Counted from the first letter of the stretch, positions 30,022 through 38,890 are shown. The stretch is 56,260 nt of DNA from Corynebacterium sp. (GCF_022712195.1 NZ_JALAGY010000026.1:1-56260), one strand, 5' to 3'. The notes: generated from the sequence alone by a model not told the origin. A program made the numbers and translations.

Positions 30022-30157
30022 TGTGCCCTAACCCGCCCTCCTCGATAATCCCGAGAGGGTGGGACTCCTGACTCCACCACGGCTCGCCAGTCAGGAACAT
30101 TTTTTACGCGGGCCCGAAAAGTTTCTCTGACCTGCACTGATGGAGGGAGGTCGTCTG
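30022..30157. other. Packaging-region gap, candidate cos site
   Basis: The gap between HNH and small terminase holds CCTGACT and AGTCAGG (30067-30073 and 30089-30095), a perfect 7-bp inverted repeat, followed by the A+T-rich AACATTTTTTACGCGGGCCC. This position and composition fit a cos region or late promoter. No direct evidence of cleavage is available from sequence alone. Confidence 0.35.
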
Positions 30158-30520
30158 GTGACGGATGATCTGGAGTCGCTGTTCGACCTGGAGACGTTCG
30201 AGGCCGGCGGTCGAGACCTGTTCGAGGGGCTGCAGGACGAGCGGGACCCGGTGGATGTCCGGTCGCTGGTGGTGGAGCTGTGCCGGGTGAAGGACCGCTT
30301 GGACCGGCTGCACAGGATGGCGTCGCGTGACGATCGGGAGTGGGGTCGGGTCGTCCCGACGGACATGGACGGGGAGTATGTCATGAAGATCGACGGGGTG
30401 CTTCGGGAGCTGCGGCAGACGGAGATCGTGTATAAGCAGCTCATGGCTGAGATCACTCGGAGGAGGTCGGAGTATGACGACGATGACTCTGACGAGTCGG
30501 GAGGACTCGACGACCTCTGA
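30158..30520 (+). CDS. terS: Terminase small subunit-like protein
   Basis: The 120-residue acidic protein includes VDVRSLVVELCRVKDRLDRL and KIDGVLRELRQTEIVYKQLM, ending in a run of Asp and Ser. Size, helical content and position directly before the large subunit fit TerS, although sequence alone does not prove it. GTG 30158 is chosen because GGAGGGAGGT lies 6 bases before it; an ATG at 30140 lies upstream of the Shine-Dalgarno. It overlaps terL by 47 bases. Confidence 0.7.
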   Translation: MTDDLESLFDLETFEAGGRDLFEGLQDERDPVDVRSLVVELCRVKDRLDRLHRMASRDDREWGRVVPTDMDGEYVMKIDGVLRELRQTEIVYKQLMAEITRRRSEYDDDDSDESGGLDDL

Positions 30521-32033
30521 GGACTTCCCGGGCCTGACTGGGAAGCAGACGCCGCTGATCCTGCGGGAAGCCCCGGGGGACCACGAGCATGGGCGGAAGA
30601 ACATCGAGCTGTCTCGGCGTGCGGGCGTGAAGCCGATGCCGTGGCAGGTGTCGGAGATCAATGCGATCAACGCGACCGGGAACGATGGTCGATGGGTGCA
30701 CTCCGATGCGGTGCTGATCTGCCCCCGGCAGAACGGCAAGTCACTGGTCGTGGCGTTGGTCGTGCTGTATCGGGTCTACATCCTCCATCAGAAGGTGTTG
30801 TTCACCGCCCAGCAGTGGACCACCGCGAAGGAGCTGTGGGATCAGACGTGGAAGATCATCCGCTCCCGCCGGTTCCTTTCCAAGGAGCTGGAGTCGAAGT
30901 CGTGCTCCCAGGGGCGCGGGACGTTCAAGCTCAAGGGTGGGGGAGAGGTCGTGTTCACGACCCGGTCTCCGGACGCTGGTCGCGGCCTGACGAAGGTCGA
31001 CCTGATGGTATTCGACGAGGCGTATAACCTCACGGATCCGGAGATCGCGGCGTTGGCGTTCCTGTCGCAGGCGGCGGATGACCCGCAGGTGTTCTACATG
31101 TCGTCGTCGGTGCACCGGGAGTTTCGGCAGCACCAGAACGGTCAGGTGCTGTCGGCGATGCGTGCTCAGGCGATCGACGCGTGGGACGAATCGGACCCGG
31201 TGTACCTCTCGGAGTATGCAGCCCCGGATTCGATGGACCCGGAGGCTGAGGAGACGTGGCAGACGGCGAACCCGTCCTATGGTGTGATCGCTACTGAGGC
31301 GAAGATGAAGCGCATCATGCGCCGCATGACGACCGAGGCCGGCCGGATCAACTTCGGGGTGGAGGCCCTCGGCTGGGGGCTGTGGTTCGAGGATGGTTCT
31401 GGTGGCGATGACTTCGCGCCGGTGCTCTCTGCAGAGGAGATCGCCGGCATGACGGTCGATGCGGTCGACGTGCACAAGCTGGCCGGTATCAAGGTGGTCA
31501 TCGACGCGTCGCCGGATCGGTCGAAGTGCGCGGTCGCTCTCGCCGGTCGCCGCGGCAAGGATGTCTACGGGCATGTCGGCTACCTCGGTCCGCTGGCGAC
31601 GGAGGACGTCGTCGCGGTGGTGATGGACATCTGCGAGCACGTCGACCCGGACGAGATTCTGGTCGACGACAGGAACCCCGCGTGGTCGGTTGCGGAGGCT
31701 CTCGACCGCGATGGCGTCGAGGTGACGAAGCTGACGTACGCGAATATCAAGCACGCTACGAGCGCGTTCCTGCAGGGCAGGACGGATGGCCTGTGGCACT
31801 TCACGGATCCTCACGGTCTTGTGGCGCAGGCGTTCGATCACGCGCAGCTGAAGGAGAAGGACGGGCAGGTCCGGTGGACCGCCGGCGACGGAACGATTTG
31901 TCAGCTCACGGCCGTCGACTACGCGATGTGGTCGGCGGCAGGTGCGGAGCCGATCCGGCCTGCCGGTCGCCGCTCGTCGGCCGCGGCCCGTGGGATCAAG
32001 TCCAGGCAGGGTGCGCTGGCGATGAGTTTCTAG
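30474..32033 (+). CDS. terL: Terminase large subunit
   Basis: The 519-residue motor has Walker A CPRQNGKS (83-90) and Walker B LMVFDEAY with catalytic Glu (177-184). The C-terminal nuclease segments are KVVIDASPDRSK, ILVDDRNPAWSV and TAVDYAMWSAAG, with conserved Asp residues. It drives DNA into the prohead and cuts it. AGGAGGTC precedes ATG 30474. The size and motifs are complete. Confidence 0.95.
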   Translation: MTTMTLTSREDSTTSEDFPGLTGKQTPLILREAPGDHEHGRKNIELSRRAGVKPMPWQVSEINAINATGNDGRWVHSDAVLICPRQNGKSLVVALVVLYRVYILHQKVLFTAQQWTTAKELWDQTWKIIRSRRFLSKELESKSCSQGRGTFKLKGGGEVVFTTRSPDAGRGLTKVDLMVFDEAYNLTDPEIAALAFLSQAADDPQVFYMSSSVHREFRQHQNGQVLSAMRAQAIDAWDESDPVYLSEYAAPDSMDPEAEETWQTANPSYGVIATEAKMKRIMRRMTTEAGRINFGVEALGWGLWFEDGSGGDDFAPVLSAEEIAGMTVDAVDVHKLAGIKVVIDASPDRSKCAVALAGRRGKDVYGHVGYLGPLATEDVVAVVMDICEHVDPDEILVDDRNPAWSVAEALDRDGVEVTKLTYANIKHATSAFLQGRTDGLWHFTDPHGLVAQAFDHAQLKEKDGQVRWTAGDGTICQLTAVDYAMWSAAGAEPIRPAGRRSSAAARGIKSRQGALAMSF

Positions 32034-32049
32034 CAGGAGGGAGGTGGAC

Positions 32050-33306
32050 ATGCCCAGGGAGATGGGATATGCCCGCCCGGTGTCCACTGGGGCGGCGTCG
32101 GTGGCCCGCCAGTCGTCGGAGGACAACTGGGACCTTCGGTGGCCGCAGTCGATCCGTACGTACACCAAGATGAGCCGTGAGGACTCGCAGGTGAAGTCGG
32201 TGCTGAAGGCTGTGATCCAGCCGATCAGCCGCACACCGTGGCGGCTCGCGCCGAACGGGGCCGACGAGGAGGTCACGCGCATCATCGCCGAGGATCTGAA
32301 CCTGGTGGTGCAGGGTGAGGCTCTGGACGACCCGATCATTCGTACGCCGCGGCGTGCGTCGTGGAACCAGCACCTCCGCAGGGCTCTGAAGTGGCAGCTC
32401 GTGTACGGGCACGCGTTCTTCGAGCTCGTCTTCGACGACGCGTCGGCGACGGAGGATGGGCTGACCCACCTGAGGAAGATCGCGCCGCGTCATCCTGACA
32501 CGATCAGCAAGATCAACGTGGCATCCGACGGTGGCCTGGAGAGTATCGAGCAGCGCTCGGTGGGGAAGCTGACGTCAGTGACGATCCCGGTGGACCGGCT
32601 GCTCGCGTACCGCCTGGACGATGACGCTGATGACTGGGTCGGCGAGTCCATGCTCCGGGCCGCGTACAAGCACTGGCGGCTCAAGGATCAGTTCCTCCGA
32701 CTCGAGGCTACGGTCTTGGACCGCAATGGCATGGGAGTTCCTGTGTCGAAGTCTGGATTCGAGCCGACGGATGAGGACATGCAGCGTCTGGAGGACATCG
32801 TCACTGGACTCCGGTCGGGCGATTACGCCGGCGCTGTGGTGAAGAACGACGAGCTCCTCGAGATCAAGGGGGTGTCGGGGCAGCTGGTGTCGCCGCGTGA
32901 GGCGATCAGCTACCACGACTCGCAGATCGCCCGTACGGCACTCGCGCACGCCCTGAACCTCGATGGTAAGGGCGGCAGCTACGCCCTTGCCGAGGTGCAG
33001 ATGGATCTGTTCTTCCAGTCGCTCAACGAGATCGCTGGGCAGGTGGCGGAGACGGCGAATCAGCACCTCGTCCGGGACATGGTGTTCGCTCTGACGGGTG
33101 ATTCGTCTGGCCCGTTCCCCCGCATCGTGTTTGACACGATCGAGGCGAAGAAATCCCTGTCGCCGCAGGACATGGCGGCTCTGCACAATGCGTATCTGCT
33201 GAGTGACGGGCCGAAGACGGAAGCGCACATTCGCAGGTCGTATGACCTGCCCGCGGAGGATCGCCCCGATTTCACGGGCTCCCCCGACCCCGAGGAGGAC
33301 ACATGA
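32050..33306 (+). CDS. Portal protein
   Basis: The 418-residue protein fits the DUF935/SPP1-type portal: WDLRWPQSIRTYTKMSREDS, then LKAVIQPISRTPW and HAFFELVFDD, and the later SYHDSQIARTALAHALNL. The portal forms the dodecameric ring for DNA entry and tail attachment. ATG 32050 follows AGGAGGGAGG; the in-frame GTG 32044 would overlap the Shine-Dalgarno. It ends 4 bases into the protease gene. Confidence 0.9.
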   Translation: MPREMGYARPVSTGAASVARQSSEDNWDLRWPQSIRTYTKMSREDSQVKSVLKAVIQPISRTPWRLAPNGADEEVTRIIAEDLNLVVQGEALDDPIIRTPRRASWNQHLRRALKWQLVYGHAFFELVFDDASATEDGLTHLRKIAPRHPDTISKINVASDGGLESIEQRSVGKLTSVTIPVDRLLAYRLDDDADDWVGESMLRAAYKHWRLKDQFLRLEATVLDRNGMGVPVSKSGFEPTDEDMQRLEDIVTGLRSGDYAGAVVKNDELLEIKGVSGQLVSPREAISYHDSQIARTALAHALNLDGKGGSYALAEVQMDLFFQSLNEIAGQVAETANQHLVRDMVFALTGDSSGPFPRIVFDTIEAKKSLSPQDMAALHNAYLLSDGPKTEAHIRRSYDLPAEDRPDFTGSPDPEEDT

Positions 33307-34580
33307 AAACGTGGTACAAGCTCGCCAGAGCCACCGCAGGCGGTGCTGAGCTTCTTATCTTCGACGAGATCGGCCTGTGGGGTGTGGACGCCCGCATGCT
33401 CACCCAGGATCTCCTCGACGTCGGCACCGATGATCTCACCGTCCGGATCAACAGCCCGGGCGGTGATGTCTTCGAGGGCATCGCCATCATGAACGCGCTG
33501 CGGGCCCACCGCGGCCACGTCACCGCGGTGGTGGAGGGGCTGGCCGCGTCGGCCGCGTCCGTCATCGCCGTCGGCGGTGCAAACCGGGTGGTGATGCGGC
33601 CGCAGGCCGAGCTGATGATCCACGACGCCTGGGGCTTGGCTATGGGCAACGCTGCCGAGATGGACTCCATGCGTGACCAGCTGGACCGCACCAGCGACAG
33701 TCTCGCCGCCGTATACGCCGACAAGGGCGGCGGCACCGCTGAGGAATGGCGTCAGGCGATGCGCGACGAGACCTGGATGTCCGCCGAGGAGGCGGTATCC
33801 GCCGGGCTCGCTGATGCTGTCGAGGATGCCCGCGAGGATGACGTCCCCGAGGTCGTCGCAGCCCACTCCGGCCGCGTCTTCGCCCTCGCCAAGAAGTTCA
33901 ATCACAGCCGCCGGGCCGAGGCATCTCGCCCGGCGATCATCAATCCGGCCACCGCGGCCGGGAAGGAGACCGACATGCCTCTGATGAAGGAAGTCGCCAC
34001 CCGCCTCGGCCTCGCCGCCGAGGACGTGGACGAGACCACCGTGCTCGCCGCCCTGGACGAGGTCCTCGCCGAGCAGGGGGAGATCCCCGCCGCGGGAGAG
34101 TCCACCAGGCCGGCAGAGGACATCGCCGGCGACGAGGAGGAGGATCCCACCCCGGACGGCGAGTCCGACGAGGCAGGGGAGACCCCCGCCGACGACGAGC
34201 CGGGGGAGGACGACGAGGAGTCCGACGACGACGATACGGTCGTCCATCTCGACAAGGCCGTCTACGAGGACCTGCTGTCCCGCGCCGCCGCCGGTGACGC
34301 TGCCGTCGAGCAGGACAAGGCCGCCCGCGCCGCCGCCCTCATCGAGGACGACGGCATCAAAGCCGGCCGACTGCTCGGCTGGCAGCGGCAGGCCTGGGTC
34401 GACCGTGCCACCGAGGACTACGACAAGACCAAGGCCGCGCTGATGAAGCTGTCGCCTGGGTCGGTCAACGTCTCGGAGACCGGCCGCGGCGGATCCGATG
34501 AGGACCGCGAGACCAACGAGAAGGCGGCGATGAAGGCCGCTGCGAACAAGGCCCGCTTCGCCATGAAGCCGACCGTCTGA
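33303..34580 (+). CDS. ClpP-type (S14) prohead protease with C-terminal scaffold-like region
   Basis: The 425-residue protein has an N-terminal S14 protease with RINSPGGDVFEGIAIMNA, the nucleophile in GLAASAAS (S83), H107 (MIHDAW) and D171 (GLADAV). The second half is acidic and helical, like a scaffolding domain. A strong internal start at 33975 probably makes this half alone. It lies between portal and decoration genes, the normal HK97-type order. Confidence 0.92.
   Translation: MKTWYKLARATAGGAELLIFDEIGLWGVDARMLTQDLLDVGTDDLTVRINSPGGDVFEGIAIMNALRAHRGHVTAVVEGLAASAASVIAVGGANRVVMRPQAELMIHDAWGLAMGNAAEMDSMRDQLDRTSDSLAAVYADKGGGTAEEWRQAMRDETWMSAEEAVSAGLADAVEDAREDDVPEVVAAHSGRVFALAKKFNHSRRAEASRPAIINPATAAGKETDMPLMKEVATRLGLAAEDVDETTVLAALDEVLAEQGEIPAAGESTRPAEDIAGDEEEDPTPDGESDEAGETPADDEPGEDDEESDDDDTVVHLDKAVYEDLLSRAAAGDAAVEQDKAARAAALIEDDGIKAGRLLGWQRQAWVDRATEDYDKTKAALMKLSPGSVNVSETGRGGSDEDRETNEKAAMKAAANKARFAMKPTV
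33975..34580 (+). CDS. Nested scaffold protein from an internal start
   Basis: Within the protease gene, AAGGAGA (33963-33969) lies 5 bases before ATG 33975, in frame with the protease (residue 225). The 201-residue product starts MPLMKEVATRLGLAAEDVDE. An Asp/Glu-rich stretch follows (DEEEDPTPDGESDEAGE), then a C-terminal helix and basic end, as scaffold proteins have. This is the arrangement of lambda C and Nu3. The strength of the Shine-Dalgarno is the main evidence. Confidence 0.68.
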   Translation: MPLMKEVATRLGLAAEDVDETTVLAALDEVLAEQGEIPAAGESTRPAEDIAGDEEEDPTPDGESDEAGETPADDEPGEDDEESDDDDTVVHLDKAVYEDLLSRAAAGDAAVEQDKAARAAALIEDDGIKAGRLLGWQRQAWVDRATEDYDKTKAALMKLSPGSVNVSETGRGGSDEDRETNEKAAMKAAANKARFAMKPTV

Positions 34581-34598
34581 CAATCAGAAGGAGACAGC

Positions 34599-35021
34599 AT
34601 GTCTAACCCCACATTCTCTACCGGCGACCTGACCCGTAAGGCGGGCGCCCGCATCAGCAAGTTCCACCTCGTCAAGGAGGACGGCGACAACACCGTCATC
34701 TACAACGACGCTGGCACCTTCCCGTTCGGTGTCATCACCGAGTCAGCTGCCCCGGATGAGGGCCGAGAGGAGGACTACCTCGCCCACGGCCTGCCCGAGC
34801 TGATCCGCGTCGGCACTTCCCAGCGGGTCGTGAACATCGACACGAACGGCACCATCGCCGCCGGTGCCGACGTGTACGCCGCGGCCGACGGCAAGGTGTC
34901 TGCCTCCGGTTCAGTCAAGGTCGGCATCGCTGACCGAGCGACCGCCGGCACGCTGACCCGCGTGCACCTGTTCCATCCGTCCGCACTCGTCGGGGCTTCC
35001 GGCGGGGCTGAGGGAAACTGA
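34599..35021 (+). CDS. Head decoration protein (DUF2190-like)
   Basis: The 140-residue beta-rich protein starts MSNPTFSTGDLTRKAGARIS, with AGADVYAAADGKVSASG and VKVGIADR matching the DUF2190/decoration pattern. It lies between the protease/scaffold and the major capsid, where such proteins are found. It would cap the capsid surface. AGAAGGAGA precedes the ATG. Confidence 0.72.
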   Translation: MSNPTFSTGDLTRKAGARISKFHLVKEDGDNTVIYNDAGTFPFGVITESAAPDEGREEDYLAHGLPELIRVGTSQRVVNIDTNGTIAAGADVYAAADGKVSASGSVKVGIADRATAGTLTRVHLFHPSALVGASGGAEGN

Positions 35022-35093
35022 CCCATCCCGGGGAGGATCGCTTCCCGGGAGACGACACATACCCCGCTGAATAGGCGGGCACCGCGCATACGC

Positions 35094-35129
35094 ACCCCCA
35101 GTCCTGGGCCTACAGGGCGTGGGGGTTTT
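35094..35129 (+). terminator. Terminator in front of the major capsid gene
   Basis: ACCCCCA (35094-35100) and TGGGGGT (35120-35126) form a 7-bp stem followed by TTTT. A small upstream hairpin (CCCGC/GCGGG, 35073-35089) precedes it. It lies 32 bases before the major capsid start. Confidence 0.7.
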
Positions 35130-35161
35130 CTCATGCCCCAAGCCTTTCCTGAGGAGGAATA

Positions 35162-36088
35162 ATGGCCCAGCACATCACGTCGGCGTTCGGCAACGACACG
35201 CTGACCGTCGACCAGATGGTGAAAGACCCGACCTTCATCCAGGAGCGCGTCATCGAGAACCTCGACGGCGCGTTCCTCGAGGCGGCACTGTTCCGCAACG
35301 GTGGCACCAACGACGGCGTCGTCGCCGTCCGCGAGGCCGCCGCACCGTTCCTCAACGATGACGCTGAGGACGTCGCAGAGTTCGCCGAGATCCCGGTCTC
35401 CGACATCAACCGCGGCAAGCTGCGGTCGATCATCGGCCACAAGACCGCCCTCGCGATCCGCATCTCCTGGGAGATGCAGCGCTTCAACCGGATCGACATG
35501 CTGTCCCAGCAGATCACCGCAGCGCAGAACACGATGGTGAAGAACGGCGTCGAGGCCACCCTCAACGCCTTCCGCTCCGCGGACACCCCCGAGCTCGCCG
35601 TCGGATCCGACTGGGAGTCCAACGACGCCAACCCGATGCTCGACATCCGGCAGGCCAAGCGGATGATCTCCACCGCCAAAGCCCCGGACCGCGACGACGT
35701 GCTGATGGGCTACAAGCCCAACATCCTCGTCGCCAACGACGCGACCATCGACCTTGCCCTGTGGCACGAGTCGGTGCAGAAGTTCTACCGCGGCAACATC
35801 GCCTCGGAGAACCCCGTCTACACCGGCATCACCCCACAGACCATCGGCGGCCTGCAGGTCGTGACCTCCCAGTACATCCCCGAGGGGGAGGCGTACATCA
35901 TGGAGTCCGGCACCGTCGGCTTCACCTCGGATGCGCAGCCCCTCACCGTCACCCCGGTGTACTCCCCGGGCGGGGAGAACGGATTCGGTGGGCCGACCCA
36001 GTCCTGGCGGTCTGACCTGTTCCGCCACCGCGTCATCGCCGTGGACAACCCCCGGGCCGTCGTGAAGCTGACCGGGATCGAGGCCTGA
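35162..36088 (+). CDS. Major capsid protein
   Basis: The 308-residue HK97-fold-type protein starts MAQHITSAFGNDTLTVDQMV; later come GKLRSIIGHKTALAIRIS and AENPVYTGITPQTIGGLQV-type segments. The N-terminus seems not to need removal. Position after scaffold and decoration genes, and before connectors, supports the call. A strong GAGGAGGAATA Shine-Dalgarno precedes the ATG. Confidence 0.88.
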   Translation: MAQHITSAFGNDTLTVDQMVKDPTFIQERVIENLDGAFLEAALFRNGGTNDGVVAVREAAAPFLNDDAEDVAEFAEIPVSDINRGKLRSIIGHKTALAIRISWEMQRFNRIDMLSQQITAAQNTMVKNGVEATLNAFRSADTPELAVGSDWESNDANPMLDIRQAKRMISTAKAPDRDDVLMGYKPNILVANDATIDLALWHESVQKFYRGNIASENPVYTGITPQTIGGLQVVTSQYIPEGEAYIMESGTVGFTSDAQPLTVTPVYSPGGENGFGGPTQSWRSDLFRHRVIAVDNPRAVVKLTGIEA

Positions 36089-36093
36089 TCGAC

Positions 36094-36426
36094 ATGGCCC
36101 TGGTCCTGAAGCATCACTGGCACCCGACCGTGGACGGCCGGGTTGTCCGACATGCTCCGGGGGACCGGCTGCCGGCAGACCACCCGAAGCGGGGATGGAT
36201 GCTGTCTCACGGCATCGCCGTGGATGAGGACGACGTCCCCGCCGTGGAGACCCCGGAGCCGGAGCCCGCGCCTGCGGAGCCTGAACCATCGGACGACGCG
36301 GCGGAGGAGAAGGCCAAGCGGCCGAGCAAGGTCGCGAAGCTCGAGGCGTGGCAGGACTACGCCCGGTCTCGCGGCGTCGACCCGAAGGGCATGAAGAAGG
36401 AAGAGCTCATCGCCCGCTTCATCTGA
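36094..36426 (+). CDS. Head protein with C-terminal SAP/Rho-N-like helix pair
   Basis: The 110-residue protein has a short beta-rich N-terminus (MALVLKHHWHPTVDGRVVRH), a Pro/Glu-rich linker and a C-terminal helical pair KLEAWQDYARSRGVDPKGMK. This kind of small protein after the capsid is often a head-tail connector adaptor or DNA-binding head protein. Function unassigned. Confidence 0.6.
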   Translation: MALVLKHHWHPTVDGRVVRHAPGDRLPADHPKRGWMLSHGIAVDEDDVPAVETPEPEPAPAEPEPSDDAAEEKAKRPSKVAKLEAWQDYARSRGVDPKGMKKEELIARFI

Positions 36427-36441
36427 GAGGGGTGAGCGTCC

Positions 36442-36864
36442 ATGCCGACTGTAGGCATCGACTACTTCGAAGCCCGTTTCCCCCGTCGGCTCAACCGAGC
36501 GGAGAAGACCCGTGCCGAGGTTCTGCTCGGGGATGCTGCCGAGGTGATCGAAGCGTCGTTCCTCGCCGTGGGCGAGGACCTCGCAGCCGCTCTCCAGCGG
36601 CGGGAGTTCCTCATCACCTACCGGCGGGTCATCGTCGAGATGGTGGGCGCGGCAATCACCGTCGGAGGGGACGCGAAACGCCGATCGCGCAGCGTGTCTG
36701 CTGGCGCGGTGAGTGAGTCGTACACCTGGGCCGATGATGTGTCGACCGCGTGGGTCGGAGTGGAGTTGACCGACGAGCAACGCCGAGACCTCGGCCTGCC
36801 GGTCGGCGGCAGATCCCGCGGCCGGTTCCCCCGCGCACCGCGGTGGCCGGAACGGAGGATGTAG
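36442..36864 (+). CDS. Head-tail connector protein (Gp19/Gp15-like)
   Basis: The 140-residue protein starts MPTVGIDYFEARFPRRLNRA, has a helical core (TRAEVLLGDAAEVIEASFLA) and ends with basic, Pro/Arg-rich sequence. Position after the capsid and length match adaptor proteins of Gp19/Gp15 type that join portal and stopper. AGAGGGGTGAGCGTCC precedes ATG 36442. Confidence 0.75.
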   Translation: MPTVGIDYFEARFPRRLNRAEKTRAEVLLGDAAEVIEASFLAVGEDLAAALQRREFLITYRRVIVEMVGAAITVGGDAKRRSRSVSAGAVSESYTWADDVSTAWVGVELTDEQRRDLGLPVGGRSRGRFPRAPRWPERRM

Positions 36865-37218
36865 ATGTGGGACACCCCGCTACGGGTCGTGAAGCCCGCG
36901 GTCGTCGCCGACGACTACAGCCCAGGCCGGCCCACCCTTGACCCCGACAACGGCGCCACCGTCCTCGACGAGGAGCACTTCGTTGAGTGCCAGCCGGTCG
37001 AACTGGTGGAGGAGGACGCCGGGGGCACACGGGTACACACTCGAACCTCCTGGCGGATCATCACAAGACCTGGCGAGCACATCGAGGGCCTGGAAGCGAC
37101 GGACGGTGTCCTCGTCGACGGCATCGACGGAGTGCTCGAGGTCGTCGGCGAGGTGGGCGAGTTCGTCCACCCGACTCACGGTCACGACGAGCTGACCGTC
37201 ACGAGATGGAGGGGATGA
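36865..37218 (+). CDS. Head-tail stopper-like protein
   Basis: The 117-residue beta-rich, acidic protein includes TGVRV-like loops and segments TRTSWRIITRPGEHIEG and HPTHGHDELTV. It directly follows the adaptor and begins at the adaptor's stop, where stopper proteins lie. Assignment is by position and size. Confidence 0.6.
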   Translation: MWDTPLRVVKPAVVADDYSPGRPTLDPDNGATVLDEEHFVECQPVELVEEDAGGTRVHTRTSWRIITRPGEHIEGLEATDGVLVDGIDGVLEVVGEVGEFVHPTHGHDELTVTRWRG

Positions 37219-37219
37219 C

Positions 37220-37498
37220 ATGGGAAACGTACAGCTCGACGCTGACGAAATCTTCACCCTCGCGAACACGGACCCACGGGTCCGCGCCGCGGTGAAGAAG
37301 AGGGGCGCCCAGATCGCGTCCCGGACCCGTAAAGAGCTGTCGCGGGCTGGTATCGACGCCCCGGTGTCGATCCGTGAGCGGACGCTCGCCACCGGACGCG
37401 CCACGGTGGACGTGGTCGCGGCAGCCCCTGACGGCACAGAGCGCAGGGTCAACAAGATCCTGCGGCGCGCTGGACGTGAGGGGAGGGGGAGAGGATGA
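37220..37498 (+). CDS. Small connector, HK97 gp10-like
   Basis: The 92-residue basic protein has VRAAVKKRGAQIASRTRKEL and ends RAGREGRGRG. Size and position match gp10-type neck proteins. It overlaps the tail terminator gene by four bases. Confidence 0.62.
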   Translation: MGNVQLDADEIFTLANTDPRVRAAVKKRGAQIASRTRKELSRAGIDAPVSIRERTLATGRATVDVVAAAPDGTERRVNKILRRAGREGRGRG

Positions 37499-37893
37499 GC
37501 GCCGCCGACGTGCTGAAACAGACGATCGACGTCGCTGCCGAAGCCTTCCCCGGCATGTGGGTCGCGGACCACCTGCCGCCCCTGACCGAGATGGACGACA
37601 ACCTGCCGTGCATCGTCATCGACGTGCTTCCCGGGCAGACGCGACAGACCGCGTGGAACGGAGATGAATTCCCCGTCCTCCTGGACGAGGTCGCTCTCGA
37701 CGTCGAGGTATTCGCCCGGTCCCGTGGTCAGGCCTTCCCGGTGGCGCAGAAGCTCCGGCAGGTCCTGTACCAGCTGCCGCACATCGCCACCACTGACGTG
37801 GCGACAGTCGACTGTCCCGAGCTCGTCACTCGCGAGGACCTGAACCCCAGGGTGAAGGTCCTCGGCGCCGAGGCCGAGCTGACGAAACGCTAG
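37495..37893 (+). CDS. Tail terminator-like protein
   Basis: The 132-residue protein has MSAADVLKQTIDVAAEAFPG, then FPVLLDEVALDVEVFARSRG and VLYQLPHIATTDV. Position just before the major tail protein and alpha/beta composition fit the tail terminator (gpU-like) that stops tube growth. Position-based assignment. Confidence 0.65.
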   Translation: MSAADVLKQTIDVAAEAFPGMWVADHLPPLTEMDDNLPCIVIDVLPGQTRQTAWNGDEFPVLLDEVALDVEVFARSRGQAFPVAQKLRQVLYQLPHIATTDVATVDCPELVTREDLNPRVKVLGAEAELTKR

Positions 37894-37911
37894 ACCACCA
37901 ATCCGAAACTG

Positions 37912-37940
37912 ACCCCCGTGGGATCGTCCTGCGGGGGTTT
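37912..37940 (+). terminator. Terminator in front of the major tail protein gene
   Basis: ACCCCCG (37912-37918) and CGGGGGT (37932-37938) form a 7-bp stem followed by TT. It lies about 24 bases before ATG 37964, in the same layout as the hairpin in front of the capsid gene. Confidence 0.7.
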
Positions 37941-37963
37941 CACGATCCATGAGGAGGATCAAC

Positions 37964-38887
37964 ATGGCTGAGCAGGAAATGCTCCAGGGAACCAACCGCG
38001 ATGCTGTGCGCGTCGCGCTCACCGGTGCGGTGCGTACCGCCCCGATCGGAACGCCGATCGTCGGCACTGACGAGAAGTACGACTCCACCGTCCACAAGCA
38101 GGAGGGCTACCTGTCCTCCGACGGCGTCGAGGTCAGCTTCGACGAGAACCGTCAGGACTTCATCCCGTGGCAGGAGGCCTCCGCGGTCCGCACGGACATC
38201 ATCGAGGCCACCACCGGCATCCAGTACACGATGTGGGAGACCGGCCCGGGCAAGCTCGCCGAGTACCTCGGCGTGCCGCAGTCCGAGATCCAGGACATGG
38301 AGCACGGCGGCGTCGGCTTCTTCACCGGCGGCCTGCCCGAGTTCGATTCGGTGCAGACCATCGTCGACATGTTCGACAAGGGCAAGCACCAGCGCACCAC
38401 GTTCCTGAACACCCAGATCGCGGAGCGTGGCGGCATCACCATGAACAAGGAGGGCGTCTACGGCCTCCAGATCACCCGCAACGTCTACCCGGCCGGCAAC
38501 GAGTACGCCGACACCGAGCCCGACGCAGTGGGCAATACCGCCTGGTGGGAGTTCAACAAGAACTGGAAGGACGCCAGCGAGATCTCCACCGGCACCGACG
38601 GCACCACCCCGGTGACCATCGGCTCCGGCGCGGTCCCGGACGCCACCGAGGGCGAGGCCTACAGCCACCGCTTCACCGTGTCCGGCGGCACCGCCCCCTA
38701 CGGCTGGTCCGTCTCCGCCGGGTCACTGCCCGACGGCCTGACCCTCGCCGACAACGGCCAGGTGTCCGGCGCCCCGACCGAGGCCGGCGACTTCGAGTTC
38801 ACCGTCCGCGTCGACGACCGCAACGGCCTGTACGCCTCCCGCGCCGTCGAGCTGACCGTGGAGGCCGGTGACGGCCAGGGGGAATGA
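37964..38887 (+). CDS. Major tail protein with C-terminal Ig-like domain
   Basis: The 307-residue tube protein has an N-terminal tube domain (about residues 1-205; GEVSFDEN-like hairpins and DFIPWQEASAVR). A C-terminal immunoglobulin/He-PIG domain follows (GTAPYGWSVSAGSLPDGLTL, then QVSGAPTEAGDF and GLYASRAVELTVE). Such decoration of the tail tube is common in siphoviruses. ATG 37964 follows GAGGAGGATC; an ATG at 37949 lies upstream of the Shine-Dalgarno. Confidence 0.88.
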   Translation: MAEQEMLQGTNRDAVRVALTGAVRTAPIGTPIVGTDEKYDSTVHKQEGYLSSDGVEVSFDENRQDFIPWQEASAVRTDIIEATTGIQYTMWETGPGKLAEYLGVPQSEIQDMEHGGVGFFTGGLPEFDSVQTIVDMFDKGKHQRTTFLNTQIAERGGITMNKEGVYGLQITRNVYPAGNEYADTEPDAVGNTAWWEFNKNWKDASEISTGTDGTTPVTIGSGAVPDATEGEAYSHRFTVSGGTAPYGWSVSAGSLPDGLTLADNGQVSGAPTEAGDFEFTVRVDDRNGLYASRAVELTVEAGDGQGE

Positions 38888-38890
38888 CAT

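Noticed and set aside
33060..34583. Leftward 507-residue frame opposite portal and protease
   Set aside because: Antisense shadow with repetitive Gly/Val/Leu/Asp composition; both rightward genes have complete families and motifs.
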